Shown here piece by piece: positions 1 to 6,495 of a DNA stretch of 17,542 bases. The DNA comes from Clostridia bacterium. GTDB lineage: Bacteria > Bacillota_A > Clostridia > Oscillospirales > UBA929. The stretch spans positions 1 to 17,542 of the forward strand of contig BNZR01000031.1 of assembly GCA_026001245.1 (NCBI GenBank), given 5' to 3'. A program made the translations under genes and the position numbers. Positions within the stretch are counted from its first letter, which is position 1, and each line of letters starts with the position of its first letter. The notes beneath the pieces were generated by a model that did no database searches, had not been told where the DNA came from, and worked only from the letters and a program-made list of their open reading frames with translations.

Positions 1-1
1 G

Positions 2-340
2 AGCAATTTTGAACAAGCAAAAGCCCGCATTCACCGCGTCGGGCAGACGCAACCGTGTACTTATATTTATCTCGCAGCGAAAAACACGGTCGATGAAAAA
101 ATACTCAAAGCTCTACGTGACAAAGCCGACCTCGCGAAAGCACTCGTAGACGACGACAGAAACGGCAATAACCCATTCAGCAGAGAGGAGTCGCACTATG
201 GACGAACAATTATTCGAGTTAGCGGACAAGCTCCGCGAGTTGCGCGAGGAGAAAGACACTCAAAGTGCCATTCTCAAGGACATCAACGCCGACATCGACG
301 CGGCAGAGTACGCGCTGACGGAGGCGATGGCGAAAGCTGA
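2..340 (+). CDS. SNF2-family DNA helicase, 3' end only
   Basis: The gene enters from outside the window, so only its C-terminal part is visible. The first residues contain RIHRVGQ followed by a Tyr/Leu-rich strand and VDEKILKALRDKADLAKAL. This is the last part of the second RecA lobe (motif VI, with its arginines) and the tail helix of SNF2/DEAD-like helicases found in phage replication modules. In that family the protein uses ATP to translocate on or remodel DNA, often at forks. The recognisable family end is about NPFS (bases 170-181). The frame has no stop until TGA at 338-340, so 52 extra Arg-rich residues are read in a second frame through the next gene. That tail looks non-native and suggests a lost stop codon or a sequence error. 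Family call firm; the 3' end is uncertain. Confidence 0.85.
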   Translation, partial: SNFEQAKARIHRVGQTQPCTYIYLAAKNTVDEKILKALRDKADLAKALVDDDRNGNNPFSREESHYGRTIIRVSGQAPRVARGERHSKCHSQGHQRRHRRGRVRADGGDGES

Positions 341-614
341 ATGTCCGAGTTTTACTCGCAAAGACAAGCAGTTTATCATGACCACGACCACACGATGGTC
401 TGCGGCGAAAGACCGCAAGGAGGCACTCTACGCCGCGCTGAAAGCAAACGGCTACGACCATCTGTTCAGCGTCAACACGGGCACGCTCGGCGGTTTCGTC
501 AAGGAACAAGCCGATGAGGAAACAGGCACTCTCCCTGAATGGCTAGTCGGTCTGGTAGGCAGTTACGAAGACATCGGAATCACAATGAAATCAGCGACTA
601 AAAAATCTAAATAA
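198..614 (+). CDS. Conserved phage protein with N-terminal coiled coil, function unknown
   Basis: A 138-residue protein starting at ATG 198 after a GAGGAG site at about 184-189. Residues 1-50 are heptad-like (LADKLRELREEKDTQSAILK), predicting a coiled coil. A compact domain follows, with FTRKDKQF and W67, and the end carries LPEWLVGLVGSYEDIGITM. From memory, proteins of this shape recur in Gram-positive phages between the SNF2 helicase and the polymerase, but I know no proven activity. Its place in the operon points to a role in replication or recombination, perhaps as a helicase or ssDNA-protein partner; that is inference. It overlaps the out-of-frame tail of the helicase by 143 bases. Confidence 0.85.
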   Translation: MDEQLFELADKLRELREEKDTQSAILKDINADIDAAEYALTEAMAKAECPSFTRKDKQFIMTTTTRWSAAKDRKEALYAALKANGYDHLFSVNTGTLGGFVKEQADEETGTLPEWLVGLVGSYEDIGITMKSATKKSK

Positions 615-628
615 CGGAGGAAACCACG

Positions 629-1351
629 ATGAAAGACACACAAATCGCAACCACAGGATTCAACGCACTCGCCAACACCGACTTTGCGGCGATGTGCAAT
701 GAGGAACTGGACGGCTTAGACTTGTCGTTCGAGCGTGTAAAAATACCATCAGGCGGCGCGACGATGTTCGAGTTGCCGACAGAGGGCGACGACACAGAAC
801 CTGTCAAAGAGTTTTCAGGCGTGATATTGCACCATCATCCGCTCAACGCATACTACGCCACAAAGTACACAGGCGGCAGCAATCCCCCGGACTGCGGCTC
901 GTTCGACGGCGTATGCGGCGTTGGCAACCCCGGCGGCAAGTGCGTCAATTGCAAACACAATCAATTTGGCACGGGCGAGAACGGCTCGAAAGCCTGTAAA
1001 AACAAACGGCGCGTCTACATTCTCCGCGAGAGCGAAGTGTTCCCGCTTCTGCTCACGCTCCCGACAGGCAGCCTGAAAACTTTCACGAAATATGTCAAGG
1101 CTCAGTTATCCAAAGGACGCAAAACGAGCGCGATTGTGACGCGATTCTCGCTGAAGAAGATGACCAACAGCACGGGTATACAGTTTTCGCAGTGCGTGTT
1201 CGCGCTCGACCGCGCCCTCACCGCCGAGGAAATTTCGCTCATCGCACCACTCGCGGAGCAAGTCAAGCAGTACGCGCAGGCTGTCGGATTCGACGCGGAA
1301 ATTGACCCCGACACAGGCGAAGTCATTGAGCCGCTCGGAGAGAAAAGCTGA
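629..1351 (+). CDS. Cysteine-cluster phage protein, possible ssDNA-binding protein
   Basis: A 240-residue protein with a good GGAGG site 14 bases after the previous stop. The N-terminal part has FERVKIPSGGATMFELP and a beta-rich stretch with SGVILHHHPLNAYY. A cysteine cluster follows (C89, C96, C105-x2-C108, C123) and probably binds zinc. Further on are SLKTFTKYV and a strand-rich region (VTRFSLKK); the C-terminus is acidic. The layout, an OB-like beta core plus zinc site just upstream of a polymerase and ending acidic, recalls phage ssDNA-binding proteins of the gp32/gp2.5 type, but I cannot show homology by eye. Its stop TGA (1349-1351) shares one base with the polymerase ATG, so the two are translationally coupled. 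It could instead be a structural partner of the polymerase. Confidence 0.8.
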   Translation: MKDTQIATTGFNALANTDFAAMCNEELDGLDLSFERVKIPSGGATMFELPTEGDDTEPVKEFSGVILHHHPLNAYYATKYTGGSNPPDCGSFDGVCGVGNPGGKCVNCKHNQFGTGENGSKACKNKRRVYILRESEVFPLLLTLPTGSLKTFTKYVKAQLSKGRKTSAIVTRFSLKKMTNSTGIQFSQCVFALDRALTAEEISLIAPLAEQVKQYAQAVGFDAEIDPDTGEVIEPLGEKS

Positions 1352-3270
1352 TGTACAGGGCAGTCACAGACATCGGAGAGGTAGCCAACTACCTCTCCGC
1401 CGCCCCGGCGGTAAGTTGGGACTTTGAAACCGCTCCCGATGAACAATACCGCGACGAGCCGAAAGCCGCGCTCGACCCACATAAATCCCATGTCGTGGGT
1501 ATCAGCTTCAGCACCGCCGAGAATAGCGGGATATACGTTCCGCTCGCGCACAAAGTCGGTGAAAACATACGCGACAGCGTGGAATTGTGGCAATTACTCT
1601 CAAAATTTTTCGCAAATAAAAATGTGGTCAAAATCGCGCACAATCTCGCGTTCGAGTCGATGTTCCTGTACGCTCGCGGCATTATAGTCCAAGAGCCGTG
1701 CTATGACACAATTGCCGCCGCGCAGCTAACGCTCAAAAACAATACCGATTTCCGCAAGTTGTCTGACAGCGGACTGAAAACATTGGTGCCGGAACTATAC
1801 GTCGCGGAGTTACCGACATTCAGCGAAGTCACAGGCGGGAAGCATTTTGACGAACTCGACCCCGCCGACACCAAAACTATACGCTATGCCTGCGCGGACA
1901 GCGACTACGCTCTGCGATTGTATCACACGTTTAACGACTGGTTCGACCGCTGGTTACCGAAACACCGCCAAATAGTGGAGCAAGTCGAGTCGCCGACCGC
2001 CGTATACTGCGGACTTATGAAGTATAACGGTCTGCTTGCGGATACGGAACTCATGCGGCAAAAAAGCGCGGAAGCCGAGGATAAACTTGCTGACCTCAAA
2101 GAAAAAATCGCGTTCATCATCGGCGATGTGAACCTCGGCGCGAACGCAAGCACGGCGGCGTTCAAGCAATATCTGTACAAAGATTTAGGCCTGCCAGTGC
2201 TGAAAACCACGGCAAAATATCAGGAGGCGGCAGACGAGGAGACATTTATTCTACTCCTCGACTGGTGTTCTGGGAACAAACCTGAACTGGTCACATTGTT
2301 CGACTTAATACTCGAATACCGCAGAATCGGTAAGCTCCACAGCACCTACATTGAGGGCTACCTCAAGCACGTCGACAAACAAACAAACCGCATATACCCT
2401 CAGTTATTACAATTCGGCGCTGAAAGTGGACGCTTCAGCTGCCAAAAACCGAATATTCAGAATCAGAGTAACGACAAGGAGTTGAACGTCCGCGATTTTA
2501 TAATCGCAACGCCCGGACACTCGCTCATCGAACTGGATTACTCGCAGATTGAGGCGCGGCTCGCGGCGTTCCTCTCGCGGGACGCGGGAATGCTCGACAT
2601 CTATGCCAACAATCGCGACCTCCACGCCATGACAACGGCGGCAGTGTTCCAGATCCCGCTTGCCGAGGCGATGGACAAAAGTAACCCGCAGTACAAACAT
2701 CGCCGGACTGTTGCCAAAGCGACGTTTTTCGGGTTTATGTACGGCATGTATGGTAAGACATTACAGCGCAATCTCAAAGTGTCGGCGGGCATTTCCGTCA
2801 CAGCGGATGAGGCGAAGAGTTTTCTCGACAATCTCAAGAAATCCTATCCTACCCTGACGCAGTGGCAAAAAGATGTAATAGCCGAAGCACGGCGCAACCG
2901 TTACGTTGACACAGCTTTCGGACGCAGACGTTATGTCCCGCAAATTCGAGACAGAGACTTCATGAAGTCCGGCAACGCGGAGCGTTCCGCTCTGAATCAC
3001 GGCGTTCAGGGGTTGGCGGCGGATTTGCTGAAACTGGCGATGGGACGGCTCATCAGCGTAATCCCGCCGTATCTCAAGCCGCTGTTCACTGTTCATGACA
3101 GTTTGGTGTTCGAGTGCCCCGACAGCAAAGTCCGCGAAGTAATATCCCTCATCAAATCAGCGATGGAGGTCGCGCCACCGCTAACGGGCTTTGACGTAAA
3201 AATTATCGCTGAGGCGAGTGCCGGGAAGAGTTACGGCAAGATGAAAGAAATGGAGGATTTCTCACAATGA
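1351..3270 (+). CDS. Family A (Pol I-like) DNA polymerase with 3'-5' exonuclease
   Basis: A 639-residue replicative phage polymerase. The N-terminal proofreading domain (about 1-200) shows Exo I DFET (D24, E26), Exo II HNLAFE (N98; E102 where E. coli Pol I has Asp) and Exo III YACAD (Y179, D183). The polymerase domain (about 210-630) shows motif A LIELDYSQIEARL (D396), O-helix motif B R452-x3-K456-x3-F460-G with FMYG after it, and motif C VHDS (H582, D583). F460 lies where T7 polymerase has Tyr526 and Taq has F667, so weak ddNTP use is expected. There is no 5'-3' exonuclease domain, as is usual for phage versions. All catalytic acids are present, so it should be active. It overlaps the next ATG by four bases (ATGA at 3267). 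Confidence 0.97.
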   Translation: MYRAVTDIGEVANYLSAAPAVSWDFETAPDEQYRDEPKAALDPHKSHVVGISFSTAENSGIYVPLAHKVGENIRDSVELWQLLSKFFANKNVVKIAHNLAFESMFLYARGIIVQEPCYDTIAAAQLTLKNNTDFRKLSDSGLKTLVPELYVAELPTFSEVTGGKHFDELDPADTKTIRYACADSDYALRLYHTFNDWFDRWLPKHRQIVEQVESPTAVYCGLMKYNGLLADTELMRQKSAEAEDKLADLKEKIAFIIGDVNLGANASTAAFKQYLYKDLGLPVLKTTAKYQEAADEETFILLLDWCSGNKPELVTLFDLILEYRRIGKLHSTYIEGYLKHVDKQTNRIYPQLLQFGAESGRFSCQKPNIQNQSNDKELNVRDFIIATPGHSLIELDYSQIEARLAAFLSRDAGMLDIYANNRDLHAMTTAAVFQIPLAEAMDKSNPQYKHRRTVAKATFFGFMYGMYGKTLQRNLKVSAGISVTADEAKSFLDNLKKSYPTLTQWQKDVIAEARRNRYVDTAFGRRRYVPQIRDRDFMKSGNAERSALNHGVQGLAADLLKLAMGRLISVIPPYLKPLFTVHDSLVFECPDSKVREVISLIKSAMEVAPPLTGFDVKIIAEASAGKSYGKMKEMEDFSQ

Positions 3271-4322
3271 AAACAGGACGTACACTGCAAGAACTCGCAA
3301 TCGAACTTGATCGCCAAAACAACGCCAAACGTGACTTTATCGTGACCGCGCCATCAGTACGGCTCGACAGCACCAAACAAGTGCGGTTGTCGGCCTCAGA
3401 CGGCGGCGAGTACGCGCTATTTACGCCGAACGACCTATTCCATCGTCAGATTGGCGACACGCTGGGCATACCCGCGAAATATTACGACCGCTGCCGCGCC
3501 GACTACCCCGAATTACTGACAGAAAACGTCAACGTGTGGCTCGGACGCGAGCCGCAGAAACGCCACATGGTGCGGACGCTTGACGGCACCGCGCGGGCGT
3601 TTCTCTCCGACCGCTACCGCCGCATAGACAATTATGAAATCGCGCAGAACGTACTGCCGATTATCGGCGAAATGCCGGACGCAAGGGTTGAAAGCTGTGA
3701 GGTGACGGACAATCGCATGTATCTCAAAATCGTCAACCCGCATTTGCAAATGGATGTTGTTCCGGGCGACACGGTTCAGGCGGGTGTCGTCATCAGCAAC
3801 AGCGAGGTCGGGTTAGGTTCTGTCAGCGTCATGCCACTCGTGTATCGGCTCGTTTGCTCGAACGGTTTGATTGCACAGGACAGCGGTCAGCGCAAATATC
3901 ACGTTGGACGGCAGAACGAGAGTGATTGGGAGATTTTTTCTGACGAGACCTTACAGCTTGACGACCGCGCATTTATGGCAAAACTCGCGGACATCGTGAG
4001 GACGGCGGTAGACGAGGCAAAATTCGCCGCAATGGTGGACCAGTTACGCGAGGCGGCGGGCGCGGAGATTACAGGGTATCCTCCGAAAGTTATCGGACTC
4101 GCGGCGCGGACATTTGGCTTTAATCAAGCCGAGCAAGGCGATATTCTGAGTCATCTGATTCGCGGCGGCGATTTGTCGCTCTACGGACTTTCCAACGCCG
4201 TCACCCGCGCCGCTTCCGATGTCGAAAGTTACGACCGCGCTACAGCGCTTGAAGGCGCGGGTTGGCAGATCGTGACGATGGAGCCGCGCCTGTGGCGGGA
4301 ATTGAACGGGGTGATGTCATGA
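3267..4322 (+). CDS. DUF932 phage/plasmid protein
   Basis: A 351-residue protein. Typical DUF932 landmarks are visible: FTPNDLFHRQIGDTLGIPAKYYDR near residues 52-75 (shown in part), FLSDRYRRIDNYEI about 112-125, NSEVGLGSVSV about 178-188, and YRLVCSNGLI about 193-202. The family is common in phages and conjugative elements, next to replication or recombination genes. Its biochemical role is not established; a part in recombination or DNA metabolism is usually assumed from context. Start ATG 3267 is coupled to the polymerase stop through ATGA and preceded by GGAGG inside the polymerase 3' end. Full length, no damage seen. Confidence 0.9.
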   Translation: MKTGRTLQELAIELDRQNNAKRDFIVTAPSVRLDSTKQVRLSASDGGEYALFTPNDLFHRQIGDTLGIPAKYYDRCRADYPELLTENVNVWLGREPQKRHMVRTLDGTARAFLSDRYRRIDNYEIAQNVLPIIGEMPDARVESCEVTDNRMYLKIVNPHLQMDVVPGDTVQAGVVISNSEVGLGSVSVMPLVYRLVCSNGLIAQDSGQRKYHVGRQNESDWEIFSDETLQLDDRAFMAKLADIVRTAVDEAKFAAMVDQLREAAGAEITGYPPKVIGLAARTFGFNQAEQGDILSHLIRGGDLSLYGLSNAVTRAASDVESYDRATALEGAGWQIVTMEPRLWRELNGVMS

Positions 4323-4738
4323 GCACAAATCCGAGGAAAAATTCAGAGGGTTACAGCGACCCGACAGCGTTCTACGCGCTGAGAAACATACTCAATCCCA
4401 AAACACCCACACCAGCGCCCCGCAAGAAAGTCTATATATGTTCGCCGTATCGCGGACGCAACGAAACTGAAATCGGCGAAAATGTCGGCAGAGCCATAAA
4501 GTATTGCCAGTATGCCGTCAAGCAGGGCGTATTCCCAATCGCGCCGCATTTGTATCTAACGCGCTTCCTCGATGACAGCGACCCCGCCGAACGTAAACTC
4601 GGACTTGAATTGGGGCTTGTCATGCTCCGCGATTGCTCGGAATTATGGGTATTCGGCGAGCGGGTTTCCGAGGGTATGCGCGGTGAAATCAACGAAGCAA
4701 CTAAACTCGGCATCAAAATAATCAATGCACAAATATGA
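4319..4738 (+). CDS. DUF4406-like protein (nucleoside deoxyribosyltransferase-like fold)
   Basis: I start it at ATG 4319, giving 139 residues and a four-base ATGA overlap with the previous stop. The in-frame ATG at 4262 would put 57 bases inside the DUF932 gene. Residues 36-136 carry the family pattern: YICSPYRG, a helix with AIKYCQYAV, FPIAPHLYLTRFL, a charged linker with ERKLGLELGL, then ELWVFG and SEGMRGEI. This is the Rossmann-like DUF4406 type, related in fold to nucleoside 2-deoxyribosyltransferases (glycine-rich loop SPYRG, later SxGM). In phages it is often found near replication genes. Nucleotide salvage or modification is possible but not shown. The first 35 residues (Asn/Pro/Thr-rich) are probably disordered. 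Confidence 0.85.
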   Translation: MSTNPRKNSEGYSDPTAFYALRNILNPKTPTPAPRKKVYICSPYRGRNETEIGENVGRAIKYCQYAVKQGVFPIAPHLYLTRFLDDSDPAERKLGLELGLVMLRDCSELWVFGERVSEGMRGEINEATKLGIKIINAQI

Positions 4739-4753
4739 AGGGAGAAAATCACA

Positions 4754-5548
4754 ATGAATACCACTACAACTAACCCGAAGGCCACAGCACAGTGTTCCGA
4801 ATTTATCGCGCTTGCGGATTGCGCACCCACCAACTACCAGCGTACTACGAAAGATGCTCATGTTGCCGACATTACCAACAACTTTGATGAGGTGAAACTG
4901 GGAACTCTCACCGTTTCGTTCCGCGACGGCAAATATCATATCATCGACGGCCTACATCGCTCTAAAGCACTCAAAGCACGAGGTTACACTCACGCGCTCG
5001 CCATCGTGCTGACTGGTTTGACCTACGAGCAAGAGGCGGAGTTGTTTCGGCGGCTGAACAAGGACAAACGCGAAGTATCCACGTTCGACGACTTCCACGC
5101 GGGGCTTGAGGCGAAAGACGAAATGTGCGTTAAAATTAACGACATCATCAAAGCTAACGGTTTCCAAATCAGCAAGGGCAGCGGTTTTTCCAACATCCAG
5201 TCCATAAAGGCGTTGTGCGGAATCGTCGAGTATTACGGCTACAAAGTGCTTGACGACACACTGTGCTTGCTCGCCAATACATGGAGCGGGATTCCGAAAG
5301 CGTCGGACTACGAGTTTTTGATCGGCACAGCGGAGTTCGTGAGCCGTTACGGTATGCGTGAATTCGCCGAACGTATGAAAGACAAATACGCTGTGATTTG
5401 CTTTGAGTACAGCGAGGCTATGCGTTTTCGCGGTTCTGTCGGCTCCGCGACATCGCGCCATAAATTCTGCCGCATACTCGTTGAGCAGTATAACAAAGGC
5501 TACGCGCACAACAACAAGAAACGTCTGGTGTGGGAGGAATCTAAATGA
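4754..5548 (+). CDS. ParB/sulfiredoxin-fold protein (DUF6551-like)
   Basis: A 264-residue protein with a GGGAG site 15 bases after the previous gene. Residues 30-110 look like a ParB-type N-terminal domain: YQR at 28-30, a strand ending YHIIDGLHR (residues 61-69, the position of the ParB GxxR box), then RGYTHALAIV and LFRRLNKDKREVSTFDDF. The C-terminal half is alpha-helical and not recognised. Related proteins in actinobacterial and Gram-positive phages are called DUF6551; activity is untested to my knowledge. It lacks a recognisable DNA-binding HTH, unlike the next gene. It overlaps the following ParB gene by ATGA at 5545. It could be a nuclease or NTP-binding clamp by fold analogy only. Confidence 0.75.
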   Translation: MNTTTTNPKATAQCSEFIALADCAPTNYQRTTKDAHVADITNNFDEVKLGTLTVSFRDGKYHIIDGLHRSKALKARGYTHALAIVLTGLTYEQEAELFRRLNKDKREVSTFDDFHAGLEAKDEMCVKINDIIKANGFQISKGSGFSNIQSIKALCGIVEYYGYKVLDDTLCLLANTWSGIPKASDYEFLIGTAEFVSRYGMREFAERMKDKYAVICFEYSEAMRFRGSVGSATSRHKFCRILVEQYNKGYAHNNKKRLVWEESK

Positions 5549-6495
5549 AAGTTGCGATTGATAGAATCAAGGTTGCGGAGCGTATTCGCAAGGAAGTCAA
5601 GCACGTTCCCGAATTGGCAGATGACATCAATAAAAACGGCTTGTTACAATCAATCATTGTTATGCCGAGCGGCGAGGATTTCAAACTCCTCGCCGGGCTT
5701 CGGCGGCTCAAGGCGGTGCAGTCGCTTGGATGGACGGAAATTGAAGCAAATGTTTTACCGCCCAAAGACGCCGAAACCGCGCTCCGTATTGAAATCAGCG
5801 AGAACGAGCAACGCGAACCATTCACATTCAGCGAAAAAGCGTACTATGGGAAACTACTTGAGGACGTGGAGAAAGCAAAAGCGGCGGAGCGCGAACGCGC
5901 CGGGGTGAAAATCGATAAAGGCAACCCTAGCACCCATGGACACAAGGGTAGGGCAACCGAAAATGTCGGAGCCGCACTCGGCATCAGTGGCACTCATTAT
6001 GAGCGGATTCGTTATATCGCCAACAACGCGCCCGCCGAGGTTATTGATGAACTCGACAAAGGTGTGCGCAGTATTCACAGGACGTATGATGAACTCCGCG
6101 CCACCGCTAAATCGGAAACAAAGCCCGTAGCAGCCACAGTCAAAACAATAGCGACAGAATTTTCCGCAGTCCCTCAACTTCAACCTAAGCCCAAAGCCAT
6201 GCCAAAAATCAACCCTCTCGACTTGATTTCCGCTAAGGATCGCGAGCAGATTGCGAAGAATTGCGCGTTTGACTCTCTGTCGTCCGATGAGAAAATCTCC
6301 GAGTTACAGCGTCAACTACGCGCCGAACGCGCCCGCGCCGCAAGCGCGGAGTCTGACCTCGCGAGAGAGCGTAAACAGCACCAAATCGACAATTACCACA
6401 ACAGTGGAACCATTGAAATGCTCAAACGTGAGAACGCTGAATTGATTGCTCGGATAAAAGAACTGGAGGAACCTGCGGAGGGAGACGCGTTATGA
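5545..6495 (+). CDS. ParB/RepB/Spo0J-family protein
   Basis: A 316-residue ParB-like DNA-binding protein. The N-terminal domain (1-90) has the box LLAGLRRLKA (49-58; usual form GERR) and ENEQREPFTFSEKA (86-99), which in ParB binds CTP. A helix-turn-helix lies at about 137-160 (VGAALGISGTHYERIRYI). Residues 195-240 are a Pro/Ala linker, and 248-312 form a long coiled coil likely used for dimerisation. No ParA partner is visible. In phage replication operons such proteins may act in replication or as transcription factors; plasmid-like partition is also possible if the element is a phage-plasmid. It is translationally coupled on both sides by ATGA overlaps (5545, 6492). Confidence 0.88.
   Translation: MKVAIDRIKVAERIRKEVKHVPELADDINKNGLLQSIIVMPSGEDFKLLAGLRRLKAVQSLGWTEIEANVLPPKDAETALRIEISENEQREPFTFSEKAYYGKLLEDVEKAKAAERERAGVKIDKGNPSTHGHKGRATENVGAALGISGTHYERIRYIANNAPAEVIDELDKGVRSIHRTYDELRATAKSETKPVAATVKTIATEFSAVPQLQPKPKAMPKINPLDLISAKDREQIAKNCAFDSLSSDEKISELQRQLRAERARAASAESDLARERKQHQIDNYHNSGTIEMLKRENAELIARIKELEEPAEGDAL

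Noticed and set aside
1351..1950. Polymerase Exo II has Glu (E102) instead of Asp
   Set aside because: The Exo I acids, N98 and the Exo III Tyr/Asp are intact, and Glu can replace Asp; not enough to call the exonuclease inactive.
4262..4318. Upstream in-frame ATG for the DUF4406-like gene
   Set aside because: Would add 19 residues inside the DUF932 gene; ATG 4319 gives the ATGA overlap seen throughout this operon.
4952..5509. Open 185-codon minus-strand frame
   Set aside because: Antisense shadow of the DUF6551-like gene.
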